Positions 23,933 through 34,647 of a stretch of 64,000 nt of DNA are shown piece after piece. Origin of the DNA: Tretioscincus oriximinensis (taxonomy: Eukaryota; Chordata; Lepidosauria; Squamata; Gymnophthalmidae); contig JAJVDF010000029.1 of the NCBI GenBank assembly GCA_022410635.1, positions 1,791,473-1,855,472 on the forward strand. Direction: 5' to 3'. Each line of letters begins with the position of its first letter. Positions within the stretch are counted from its first letter, which is position 1. The translations under genes were made by a program, and so were the position numbers. Below the pieces are notes generated by a model. It ran no database searches, was not told the DNA's origin, and saw nothing but the letters and a program-made list of their open reading frames with translations.

Positions 23933-25217
23933 TTTGATTCTGCTCTAGCTAGTATATTGGGCCAGCATTTACTAAAATTCTTTCCTTAGATTGGACTATT
24001 GTATAGAAGGGAAACTCCTAGTAGATACTTGCTTGTCCTATATAATGGACAGTGAAGAATTAATCTGTGTGAGTGAAATCTCTAGGTAAAAATAGTTTCA
24101 CTTTAGCTGTAGTCACTGAAATTGAAAATAGAAATGTCTGACCATCTATCTGACGTTCCCAATTTTTAGACTTTTACTTTTTTCCCCCATCTGTGACATT
24201 CATGCTAACATGTTGATTCTTTCCCCTGGCAGTGTGCTTTCCCAGTTGTATCTTCCTGATTTGCAACCTGCATCTTGCTGTGTTCATAGGCATCCTTTCG
24301 ATTCAAATGCACGATAAACTCCTGTTCAATTTTCTTTAGTTCACCTATTGCGATTGACTTGCCTGCCTACATTTCACTCCAGCTTCTGAGAAAAACATCC
24401 ATGTGGCAACATTGACTTCTTACATCTTCACACCTTTATCCTAATGGGCTTCCAATCTATTTTTACCTGTGCCATTGATTTCTATATGGTTCAGAGCTGC
24501 AGGCTATTCTTCAAAATTGTCACAACTATCTCCCTGCTAATGAGTAAAAAGACAATTACTTTGTTTTCATCTTTTAATACTTTGATCAGAATCTGCATGT
24601 GGGTTCCCTTGTTAAGTGGTCCTTGTTTAACTGAATATTTTGTTTAAAATCATAGGTTTTCTAGTTTCATAATTGCAATTCTTCATTACTATTTCTAATG
24701 GACTAAGCATTGAGTAGTATTTTTTTTTTCAGTGAAAAAATATTGCTTTGAAAATCTGGCATTATACTAAAACAAGTATGTGTTTCAATGAATATAGGAT
24801 GCCTTAGAATGGTCTCAATTGCCGCCTTGAAATCTGCCATTCTCCAGAAATGGACTTTCAAAGCCTGTTCTAACTGGAACAGTTTCATTCACTCATATTT
24901 TAAAAAGCAGTTAAAAAGAGGCTTAGAGGTAACAGCATGTGAATGCTAGAGTTTTTTCCACTTCAGATCCACACAGAAGAGCAAAGAGTACACTTGGAAA
25001 TAGTATTTTATAATTTTAATGTGAATTAGAGCATAAAGGTGTGACTATTACTACTGTTCCGCTAGGTATGTCTTTACTGCATGGAAACACAGTGATACAG
25101 GTCACACTGAGGAAATTTTGTCCTTTAAATCAGCAGAGGAAAACCTCAGTTTGGGGGCCCAAATAAGATCTACAATTTTAATGTCCATTTTCTAAATGAA
25201 AATGTATCACTATTGTA
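23933..25217. other. unassigned noncoding DNA
   Basis: No repeat or gene was recognised. Confidence 0.5.
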
Positions 25218-25560
25218 TTGTATCTGAAGAAGGAGTCTTGTCTATGAACGTTTATTTATTTATTTCTATTTATATCCCGCCCTATTCCTGAAGGTCTCAA
25301 GGCAGCCTACCATAGGGTGGCGCACATAGCTTTTGTTGCTTTCTCCACAACAGACGCCCTGTGGAGTAGGCGGGGCTGAGAGAGTTCAAAGAACTGTGAC
25401 TGGCCCAAGGTCACCCAGCTGACTTCATGGAGGAGTGGGGAATCGAACCGGGAGACTACCAGATAAGAGTCCCACACTCTAACCACTACACCAAACTACC
25501 TACATTCTTCTTGTTAGCCTCCAAAGTGCTACAAGTCCCCCTTGCTGGACTTTCTGAACG
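25218..25560 (+). repeat. dispersed repeat R, copy 2, split by a SINE
   Basis: The left part ATCTGAAGAAGGAGTCTTGT with CTATGAACG (25,226-25,249) and the right part CTTGTTAGCCTCCAAAGTGC with TACAAGTCCCCCTTGCTGGA (25,509-25,548) are adjacent blocks in other copies. Here they are separated by SINE A copy 3, so R is older than the SINE insertion. Confidence 0.65.
25250..25504 (-). mobile_element. SINE A, copy 3 (best preserved)
   Basis: On the minus strand a tRNA-like head is visible. The complement of GTTTGGTGTAGTGGTTAGAG (A-box region) and of GGTTCGATTCCCC (B-box region) corresponds to forward 25,435-25,497. The core GGTGACCTTGGGCCAGTCAC and GGCGGGGCTGAGAG (forward strand) follows. The tail ends in a TTTATTTATTTATTT run on the forward strand with ATATCCCGCCCTAT, that is, an L2-like terminal block rather than the TTC tail of other copies. 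It is inserted in repeat R. Intact promoter boxes suggest the youngest SINE A copy here. Confidence 0.85.
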
Positions 25561-25688
25561 AAGACTTAACAGAACTATTCCTTTGAAATCCAAGATTATA
25601 TTTTATTAGCTGTAAATTGTATAATATTTTCTTAATCTATCAATGGTCAAAAGACTCTCCCATTCAGTAGGGACAGGGTGGTTGGGGG
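25561..25688. other. unassigned noncoding DNA
   Basis: No recognisable element. Confidence 0.4.
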
Positions 25689-25752
25689 TACACGCATGCG
25701 TGTGTGCACACACATGCATACACACACAAGCACACACACACACATGCACACG
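25689..25752. repeat. imperfect (CA)n microsatellite
   Basis: CA/TG dinucleotides with ATGC interruptions over about 64 bp. Confidence 0.95.
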
Positions 25753-25769
25753 GATAGTTGTGGTGAGAC

Positions 25770-26120
25770 AGTGAGAACAGAGCCTCACAAAAGCTCTGTT
25801 CTCCTNTCAAAATCCCAAGCATTTTCCTCTGCTGGAGGGGAATTGGCGTGCTTTGCCTGACAGCAGGTGTGAAACCTCCAGCAGAGGATCAGCTACAGCA
25901 CGCTCCGAGGTTCCTTTCAGGACCCTGGAAAGCTTTGCTCGGGCTGCAGCCTTCAGCCCTGATGGCTCTTTTGCCTTTAAAATCCTGCATTTTTACATTC
26001 CCTGATGCAGCATCGGGGAATGTAAAAATCCGTGATTTTCTCTTAAAATCCGGAGGGGACTATATTTTAGTCCACAAAGCCGGGATTGTCCCNCCTTCCC
26101 GGGACGTATGGCAACCTTAC
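25770..26120. mobile_element. unclassified GC-richer repeat with a nearly perfect palindrome
   Basis: This block is clearly GC-richer than its flanks. It contains the palindrome 25,989-26,029 and ends in CCGGGATTGTCCC, CCGGGACG and TGGCAACCTT. The complement of that end (AAGGTTGCCA followed by CGTCCCGGG) resembles repeat ends I recall from reptile genomes. An outer GCCTCACAAAAGCTCTGTTC block begins it. There is no coding sequence. Probably a non-autonomous DNA transposon. Class not determined. Confidence 0.45.
25989..26029. repeat. 20 bp inverted repeat with a 1-base centre
   Basis: Arms ATTTTTACATTCCCTGATGC and GCATCGGGGAATGTAAAAAT pair at 19 of 20 positions around one A. Confidence 0.9.
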
Positions 26121-26614
26121 CATTCAGTCACATTTCATTACTATACAAACACAGGGAAATAAAACATTGCAGAATAAATAATTGTTTTTCCCAATATGCT
26201 AGCAGATAAAAGTGCAAGTTAGATATGGGTAACAGNGTATTTGGACAGAAAATCTTTAAAACTATCCTATGCACGATACTCTTCCATTATAATTATTATA
26301 TACAACAGAACACAAGTGGAAACCTTACATTACAATCATAATTACATTATGACACTTTATTTAAATTTACTAATCTGGTTTAAGAAGTTCACTAGTCCAT
26401 ATGGTCTGCATAACACTAGTGGTGATCTGAGTCAGACCTATGCTAAGATCCCTCTAGAATGGATCATATTAATCAGGTCTACATCCATGGTAAACATGGA
26501 TCTGCATGTGCATATCCATGCAAATAACATGTGCCATAGGGGAAAGGCTGCCTGTTGCTTCAGCTGCAAACTAGCCAGTGAGCATCTAGAATAAGTAATG
26601 AGTGAGCCCACCTG
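26121..26614. other. unassigned noncoding DNA
   Basis: The 117-codon plus frame at 26,241-26,594 has no recognisable motif. Confidence 0.45.
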
Positions 26615-27085
26615 GGTAACTAATAATAATAAATAAAACATTTATTTATAATGCTCTTTTTNCCAAAGGACTTCACAAAAGAAAACATATACAATCAATA
26701 TAACATACAACAAACTCCTGTAAATATTTATCCTTCATCCCACCTAGCAGATACACTCTATGGAATAAAAAAGAAAAGATTTTAGCTTCCTTCAAAAAAG
26801 GATAATATCCTCTTCCAGTCTCAGTTCCAGCGGAATACTACTTCACAGCTGTGAGACCAGATCCTGGAAGACCCGTAACCTTGACACTGCTGTTGGTGTT
26901 GAGGGGACCACCAGTAGTCCCTGTGAAGTGGAACGCAAAGTCCTAGGGGGAGCGTATCCTACCAAGTTGGGTTCCAGATAAATAGGTGTCCCCAATTGTA
27001 AGGCCTTAAATGCCAGTACTAACAATTTAAAGTGGGCCCCAGTGGAAATTGGAAGCCAGTGCAGAGCCTTACAATGGACACATTT
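26615..27085 (-). mobile_element. interspersed repeat, class unresolved
   Basis: An ATAATAATAAATAAAACATT end followed by CAAAGGACTTCACA resembles the complement of a reptile repeat tail. The segment 26,990-27,080 (TAAGGCCTTAAATGCCAGTA, then AGTGGGCCCCAGTGG and GGAAGCCAGTGCAGAGCC) matches a phrase I recall as widely repeated in lizard genomes. I cannot assign a class, and the ends are uncertain. Confidence 0.45.
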
Positions 27086-27867
27086 AGAGCGATTTAGAGA
27101 GATTCACTACCCGATAGGGAAGTGAATGAATTGCAACCTGGGCTCACATCATTTCCTTTGAATTAGCAATTTCATATCTACATTGTAGGACACATTGTCC
27201 CACATCTAATATAATTCAACCTGCTCAAGACAGGCATACATTGCTACAACTAATCGGAGTCATGCTATAAATAGGTCCAACATAGTAAGTGCTAAAGCAG
27301 TTTATATTAGTTATACTATGCAACTGGAAAATATACATTGGTTGTAATCTTACAGAAGTTGCTATTCTTTGCATTTGAGTAAATTTATCTAGNGAATTTG
27401 AAGGACAACTAATACTTATACAGGTATTTCCTCCACACACCCCTCTTCTGGTGGCCGATGCGAAATAATATTGGAAAAGGAAATCTACCACCATCAATTC
27501 TGAGCAATTAAGTTCTTGACGGTAGCTTTTGCCTGTCAGCCGAAGAAACACTTTGCCATGAATAGCATGACAGGCTATAGATATCATAAAATGAAATATT
27601 ATTTGGTCAGACTGGCTTAATTTGAAACCTACAACTTCCCATGCTATAAGAGTTAAAAAATTTAAAGTCTTGATGCTTCCTCCTTCATTAGAAAACCCAG
27701 GATTTTTGATACAAACCTCCAACCTAGGACTGTTGTAGAATCTACATTAAAAAGGCATGGTTTGGATTGAATATCTCTAAAGGAAATCAATGGGTTTAAT
27801 ACACGGGCAACTGGACACAGTTTAGGTCCACTTGATTAAGAACTTCTATGAAATACCAGCAAAGGGG
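27086..27867. other. unassigned noncoding DNA with a 165-codon frame
   Basis: The minus-strand frame 27,225-27,722 is the longest one outside retrotransposon coding remnants and simple repeats. Its protein has no recognised domain, no signal peptide and no neighbouring exon, and it contains one ambiguous codon. Chance is the default explanation. Confidence 0.4.
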
Positions 27868-27952
27868 CTAGTAGCACTTAGAGACTAACAGTAGAAAAGT
27901 AGGTGGCATAAGCTTTCGTAGACACGTCTACTTCTCCAGATTANTTCTCTGA
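27868..27952 (-). repeat. dispersed repeat R, copy 3
   Basis: The forward strand AGTAGCACTTAGAGACTAAC, then TAAGCTTTCGTAGACACGTC and TACTTCTCCAGA is the complement of the R blocks in order. It is the clearest copy of the central CTACGAAAGCTTATGCC section. Confidence 0.65.
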
Positions 27953-28181
27953 AATTGACTTTTATGAAATAGTGTATTTCTAATGATTATTTTCAAGGTA
28001 TTGCTAATGCTGATATTCCCCACCTTTAAGTCCATTACAGGCCTCTCTTCCAATGATAATACATAATATCCCTACACTCCATTGGTACAGATCAAGGGAT
28101 ACCAGTAAGGGCCTGTGTATACAAAGGCTTATAACCCAAGATATCAGATATCCTGGTCATAAGCCATTACAGCCCCAGGAA
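27953..28181. other. unassigned noncoding DNA
   Basis: No recognisable element. Confidence 0.4.
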
Positions 28182-28481
28182 GGAGAAGAAGAACTTAGTT
28201 CTTATACCCCGCTTTTCTCACCTTTCAAAGGGACTCAAGGCGGCTTACAAGGATATATTTTGCCCGAAGGCTTCCATTCTATCTTCCCCACCAGGCTATG
28301 GTGGTTCCCATGTATCTACTTGCAGTCAGTTGCAATTTCTTGCAATTCATGCTTTCGAATAGCTGGGTTGGCTAGAGCTACAGGCTAGTGGAAGGTGCTC
28401 ACCCCTCCCCACACAGGGATTCGAAACCCGATCTCCCAGGTGAGAGATGAATTCCTAAGCAACTGAGCTATCCGTGCCTGC
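28182..28481 (-). mobile_element. SINE B (tRNA-derived), copy 1, full length
   Basis: On the minus strand the 5' head starts near GGCACGGATAGCTCAGTTGC. The A box (TAGCTCAGTTGCTTAGG) and the B box (complement of GGATTCGAAACCC) are both intact in outline. The body follows (complement of GTGGAAGGTGCTCACCCCTC, then of CACCAGGCTATGGTGGTTCC). The tail contains the complement of CCCGCTTTTCTCACCTTTC and ends in a GGAGAAGAAGAA run, that is, TTC repeats. About 300 bp. Confidence 0.88.
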
Positions 28482-29344
28482 TGGACACCCCTACCTGGAT
28501 TCTTGCGTGGCATCAGCAGCAGCTTACTTGCAAAAAGCACATCACTGCCATGGAACATGAGGGATGGTGCCATTGCACTGACGTGGGCCCTGCACAATGC
28601 CTCCTTTATTCGCTACTGGGAACGTGATCACCANAAAATCTGGACTTTATCCACTGTCAAAAGTCACATAATAAGGGAAGGTTGTAGCACATGGATCACT
28701 AAGAATCCCTTAGGACATGTCACCTGGATGTTGCTCCCATAGAGACATTAATGTCTCATGTGCACAGCGCCTCAGTTTCAATACTGAACTCTGCTAGTTT
28801 TCCAGCTCAGCCTAATCTGGGACACATAGACATGCAGAAAGTGCAAACTTCTATGTTCTGGTTACAGAAAGATCCGTTTCAGCAGCACTTACTATTGATT
28901 GATGAAACTGACTCCCCAGGGAGTCTGAGACCAGAAACGTTCATTCCCAGCATCTGGAATTACAACAATTTGAACCCAAAGCTCACTCAAGCTTTGGGGT
29001 CAGCACGGGTGCTAGAATGGAATATCCCATTATTATGCAAATGATATTGTAACAGCCCAGAGTGATCNCTCCCACATTTGGACCCCAGAATAGGAAACAG
29101 CTATTCATATGCCATTGCAGATTAGCATCCGGACCATAGATTCTTATTCCAGGATATAATCCAGAATAAGGACCGGTGCAAAAGGAACCTCTTTTTTGCC
29201 TTTTCCATTTTTATTACAAATGTCCATCTCTAGCAGGTTTTTACACATTTAAATTCTGATCATGTTGACTGAGCCGTATTAGGATGCTTGTATTTTTATG
29301 AAAGAAATAGCNATGTTAGTGTGGATTCAGAGTATCTAATGAGA
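28482..29344. other. unassigned noncoding DNA
   Basis: A patch near 29,130-29,175 (TATTCCAGGATATAATCCAG, AATAAGGACC) resembles the fold-back family arms but was not resolved. No exon was recognised. Confidence 0.45.
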
Positions 29345-29480
29345 TCTCATGGAGACTAACAAGATAAAAGTAACCATGAGTTTTTGTAGGCAATTCTATT
29401 TCTTTTGAGGCATTTGTAGACTTGAAGAAGTCTACAAAAGCTCATGCTGCCTCCCTTTTAGCCTCTAGAATGCCATGGGA
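29345..29480. repeat. dispersed repeat R, inverted pair
   Basis: 29,345-29,410 reads in the minus orientation (GGAGACTAACAAG, ATGAGTTTTTGTAGGCAA). 29,410-29,480 reads in the plus orientation (CTTGAAGAAGTCTACAAAAG, CTCATGCTGCC, TTTTAGCCTCTAGAATGCC). The two halves form an imperfect palindrome centred near 29,408. Confidence 0.55.
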
Positions 29481-30591
29481 GTGCTTACTAGGTATTCTGT
29501 ATTTTTATCATTTACTAGTATTGTGATGTTTGCATACATTTAACTACTATGAATTATTACAGACAGTTGCTTTGCGTATTACTGCCGTTTAATTCCAACC
29601 TTTATAATCTTTTCCTTTGGTCTTAAAGCTCNGGCAGAGCAAATGTGAGGCTCATATAGCATGCACACAATAAGAATTTCTAGGCACTGGAAACTTATGC
29701 CATAATAAAATTGATTTGCCTGTTAGGTACGGCAAGATTCTGCTGTACAGTATTTGCTGCAACAGACTAGCACAGTAATCTTTTTAGAAATTTATATTCT
29801 CAGGGAGTCTGACAGCACTGAATGATCCACAGCTGTATGGCACTTCACAAAAGTGTTCTAGTGTTTTTAGTTTGCAACCAGCTTAGAAAACTGAGCTTTC
29901 CAGAATAATATTATGCTTTAAATCTTTCAAGGCAAAAGCAAAATCTCTAGGAGTGAAGGTCATAGAGATAGTTTTCTCCCTTTATTTGCAGATGTAATCC
30001 ATTAGAGTAGGGAATTGATTCCTGGCTGTTGTCACAGACAGGCCGCCTCACTCCTCTACCATGGAGGATCTCAAAATTGCTTTCCCAGCACTGAACTGAG
30101 AGGATTTTAATGTTGGTCGACTGGGTGCCAGAAGAAAGAATGGTTTACTTACCTGAGAAGGATAAGGTAAAAAGACTTGCCCTGACTCCACATTGTCTTA
30201 GGATGTTGACAAGGAATGCTTAACATTTGAAACAAGTTGTTTTACAATGGCTTTTGATGAATAAATGTTTTAATTTTTTATATATATTTAATCTTGCTCA
30301 CAGTCATAAGAAATCATAGCTACATGGAACATATAAACAAGTGAATATTTCTATCATATTGTGTTTTTAATTTTTGATGCAAATCCAAAATCATTTATTG
30401 ATTCNTCAAAAGATCATATCATTTCACAGAACTGGACATTATAATATAAAAATATGTTAAGTGTAAAATATAAAACACATTTAGAAACTCAATTATGACA
30501 AGCTAAATTTGACAATTGGATTCCAGCACTAAGTGTTTTTAACTGAACTCTAAGGTAGATAATACATGTTGCAATCAAGGGATTATTTCCC
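29481..30591. other. unassigned; possible conserved noncoding segment
   Basis: 29,550-29,990 is repeat-free by eye, with unique-looking sequence and no open frame. It could be constrained noncoding DNA, but that is only an impression. The rest is AT-rich and unremarkable. Confidence 0.3.
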
Positions 30592-30812
30592 TGATGCACT
30601 TTCATGTGCACCAGGGAAATACATGTGGGCTTTCAGAAAATGTTTGAAGACGCACCTCTTTGGCCTGGCCTTTGGCTGATAAAACTGCTATCTCTTCCCT
30701 ATTTTTAGATGTGGCTGTTTTTAATGTGTTAATAGTGATTTTATTGTTAACCGCCCTGAAACCTTCGGGTATACGATGGTATAAAAATGCAACTAAATAA
30801 ATAAAATAAATA
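30592..30812 (+). mobile_element. L2-like LINE 3' end
   Basis: Shows AAAATGTTTGAAGACGCACC, then TCTTTGGCCTGGCC, TTTTTAATGTGTTAATAG and the terminal CCGCCCTGAAACCTTCGGGT, ending in an AAATAAATAAAATAAATA run. It shares order and phrases with 41,050-41,308. The upstream GACGCACCTCTT block is the last part of an ORF-like or 3' UTR region, too decayed to translate. Confidence 0.75.
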
Positions 30813-33329
30813 TTTACATCTATATTTGTGACTGGTGGTTTCTAGAACCAAAAAAAAGTGGCCCTTTGCAAGTATAAGCATTAGCGTGCTGGAATATAAT
30901 ATTTATACCATTTTCAAGTAATAAAACCAAAATACCTGCTTATAAATGTTAAAATGTGTAGGTACCTCTATCCGTTTTCCAAACCCAGGGTTCATTTTCT
31001 GTGTCCCTGCTTTCCCACTAGGAAACATTGGAATGCCTATCTTTGTATAAATTTATATATTTATTGGAATTAGGAATGTATTATGACATCCATACCACGA
31101 GAGGACTGTTAAAAAGTTTTAATCTTGACATTCTCTGCTCAACATTAGTTTCATGTATCTTTATCTCTGCTGTCACCTACTGTTAACATTTCTATTGTTC
31201 CACTAAGCTAGGAATTCTAGATGCATTTAGCTGCACATATGATATGCATCTCCTAGAGGTCTTGAGAACTTTGAAGCTCATGTTAGCTTCAAGACCTTTC
31301 CACTGTACCATAAGTGATCTGGCTCAGTATCATTATTGAAGATGGTATTGATCTTGATCGTATGAGTTTCTAGACCATCCCCATTTAGACCCACAAGGGA
31401 AGGGGGGCAAAATAAGTGCAACAACAAACTTAAGGAGTCATCAAAATGATTGGTACACCAGTCCAATCCATTGGGGGTTAGTGGAAACTAAACTAATGTT
31501 TGTCCCAGGTGATACAGAGCCTAGTTGAAACCCTGCCCCCATGTCTTGATAACTGGGTGATGGTGGTTCCTAACTTCAGGGCCTCTGGGGACCACATTTT
31601 AGCAGGATGTCATGTTGTGATAGTAAAATATGTTTCCTTGTTGTCCCAAATTCAGCCTCCAGATTAGACTCTGCCTAACATAAACAGAATCATATCAGCA
31701 AAGAATGGGGCCTCCTGGATTCAGTTTAGTGTGTAGATCTGTGAGACTGGAAGCATACTATTTATTCATTGTTTGTTTTGCATTTCTAGCCCCAAACCTC
31801 AGGGAACAATAAAAACAAAATATAGACTTGGCATATTAAAAACAACAGTGCCCGAATGTAGAAAAGGGAGAGCTGTTTCTTCAACCGAAGCCCAGGTTAG
31901 AGGCCCATGTAGTGTGAAATGTAGCGTAAGGAAAAAAATAATAATCTGATCTCGACACTGCCCTGAGATTCTGCTAACATGCTGGGATTTAGAATTCTTT
32001 AATTTTTTTTCTTTTTAATTAGATAGAGAACCAAAGCTTTGGGCTTGTAGAAGTAAAGTTTTTTAAGCCTGAATACTNTGGAATCCTGAATATTTTGGAT
32101 CTATTTTTCCTTTCTGAATTCTTATACAGCACGCTTGAAGTGAGGTTATGAAGGGTTTGTGTCATGTCATTTGAAGCATCTGGTATGTGCTGCTGAGAGA
32201 AATATAATATCCTCACTAAATTCTGGGCTGGTTCTAAAGGTTTTCACTTATTACTTTGCTGCTACTCATACCACATAGCATTTCAATGCCTCAATCAAGC
32301 AAAGATCTAGCCAGGCAGACCATCTTTTGTGGGCACGCCATTTCATGAATATCCATANATTTAGGCTATGTAGGAAACAAGCTAACCTAAAACGATGAGA
32401 AATTTAGTTGTTTGCCTACCTCTAACTGCGATGTAATTGGCATAGAAAATTTGAGGGTGTTACAAAATGTAGAAAGTTCTCTTTTCTCCAGAGACATCAT
32501 TTTGATGAACTTCAGGTTTTCTTGTTTAGTTTCTAGACACGTTAACCAAAGATCAACTACAACCACAACTTTAATTTACCATCAGCACATGAGGAATGTT
32601 TATGTCACAACTAAGGCAGCAATTCTGAACTTGTGTGGTTCCCATGGCAACTGCCTTGATACCAAAGCTCAAAATTATACAATTTCTCTGTTGATGGATT
32701 CTGACTGACTGTTGGTCATTGGTAGGGAGGAAAAGGGGAGTTGTCCCTACAGGTTAATACGTATATTACCATAAAGATGGCAAGGATGCACAAATTGTGT
32801 TTCTATTTCTGTTATTTTTTCTATAGTTTGATTTTAGATGCAATAGAACTGAATATTTTTAACACAGTTTAGTACCCTGTAGCCATGGTGGATTCCTGTT
32901 ATCTCACATTTGTTTTCTCTGATGGGATGTCTACTAAAACAGTTGCAGTTCTTCCATCTTCAGTGGGTGAGATGTGACTTCATGCATATAGGAAACCTTC
33001 TAATTGCCACAGAGGGACTTATTAGTGGTACCAGCTGAAATGCCTTATGTCCCAATCAGAGTAGATTGATTTAAAATTAGTGACTTAAATCATCAAGTGG
33101 AGCTGTGATTTAAATCATCAATTTTAATCAACTTTTCCATTTGTTCTTGAGTTATTTTCCAAAGGCAGAAAAACTCTCTCTGGTTGATATAACTCTAAGT
33201 ACATGTTCATTTGCAATTAAATAGAGCATGTACAGAAATGAAATACTTTTTCATCCACCTTGAAGAACATACTAAATTGTCAGGCATAAATGTGGTTAGT
33301 TATATAATGTAAGGCTTCTATGCTCCTAT
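30813..33329. other. unassigned noncoding DNA
   Basis: Long AT-rich stretch. No repeat family, exon or RNA gene was recognised. Confidence 0.5.
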
Positions 33330-33632
33330 TTCTACGACTCAGTCGCTTAGGAATTCGTCTCTCGTCTGGGAGATGGGGTTTCGAAGCCCTGTGTCAGATG
33401 TGGTGAGGGGTGAGCACCTTCCACTAGTCTGTAGCTTTAGCCAACCCAGTTATTCGAAAGCATGAATTGTAAGAAATTGCAACTGACTACTAGTAGATAC
33501 GTGGGAACCACCATAGCCTGGTGGAGAAGATACAATGTGAGCCTTCGGGCAAAATATATCCTTGTAAGCTGCTTTGAATCCCTTTGAAAAGGTGAGAAAA
33601 GCGGGGTATAATAGCCAAGTTCTTCTTCTTTT
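33330..33632 (+). mobile_element. SINE B, copy 2
   Basis: The head reads CGACTCAGTCGCTTAGGAAT (A-box region changed from TAGCTCAG). The B-box region reads GGGGTTTCGAAGCCC. The body TGGTGAGGGGTGAGCACC, then TTCGAAAGCATGAATTG, matches the other copies. The tail TAAGCTGCTTTGAATCCCTT, then GAAAAGCGGGGTATAATA, ends in TTCTTCTTCTT. Confidence 0.88.
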
Positions 33633-33848
33633 TACTTTGTATTAGAAAATGGGGGCGATATGCCCATCTGAAGCAATGTTTGTCAATTAATGATCAGTTA
33701 AAAAGAAGGAAACCCTCAAAAAGTCTTTTGAGAGGTATTAGGCAAGATGGATGATGGACATGAAAGTAATATAATGAAATATATTTTGGGAACTTCATTG
33801 ATGTCTGATTCATACATATGTCACCATTTATGTCCCTTATAATCCTCC
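33633..33848. other. unassigned noncoding DNA
   Basis: No recognisable element. Confidence 0.4.
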
Positions 33849-33850
33849 GT

Positions 33851-33881
<31 letters not shown>

Positions 33882-33892
33882 CTCTCTCTCCC
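33849..33892. repeat. (TTTC)n(TC)n microsatellite
   Basis: A TTTC tetranucleotide run followed by a short TC run. Confidence 0.97.
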
Positions 33893-34647
33893 TGGAAACA
33901 TGGGTATATCAATGGCAATATAGAATGTCAATTAGAGAGCAAAGCAGAGACTATCATTATATCCAGCAACAATCATTTTCTGGGAAGAAACGCACTAATA
34001 TATTTTGACACCATTTTGTTTCATCAACTGCAAGCGAGGATCACATATTCTTAGATGCAAATACAAAGATCTTAAGAATCATGAAGCTGAAAATACAGGG
34101 AAATTGCTACATAAAGAAATCTTATCTCTGGCACATGCTAATTAATAAAAAAACTTTTCAATGATATTTTGTGTTGAAAGGGAAGCATAGTACTAAATGT
34201 GCTCATTCTAGGGTAAACTTTTTAGGAGATGTTTACTAAAAGAAGGAGAAAATATGAAGCAATGAGTGAAAATATAAACCAAGGAGTATATTTAAGAAAA
34301 TTATGAACAGCAGACAGTTGGATGCCACCATTTTACATTTCTTCAAATCCCCCAGGATCTCACATTGAGAATGTCATGGGGAATCTAAAATAACAACTCA
34401 TATAAATTCATGCCATGAGCTCAGGTGGAACAAGAAGGGATTCCAATCTCGTCACCTCAGCTTGAGTATTAATGATGTCTCAGCTGAGCAGAAGTACTTG
34501 ATAATAACAGTATTGAAAAGAACTATAGAATCTGTTTTAACAGATTAGAATATGTAAGTTCTCAGGTAATTATTACAGAAAACTCACATGGATTGAGCAG
34601 AGCTAAGCAATCTTAGGGTCTGATTCCCTGTGCTTAGCACAACATCA
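33893..34647. other. unassigned noncoding DNA
   Basis: No recognised feature before the LINE 3' end. Confidence 0.5.

Noticed and set aside
25435..25497. tRNA gene on the minus strand
   Set aside because: Head of SINE A copy 3, continuous with the SINE core.
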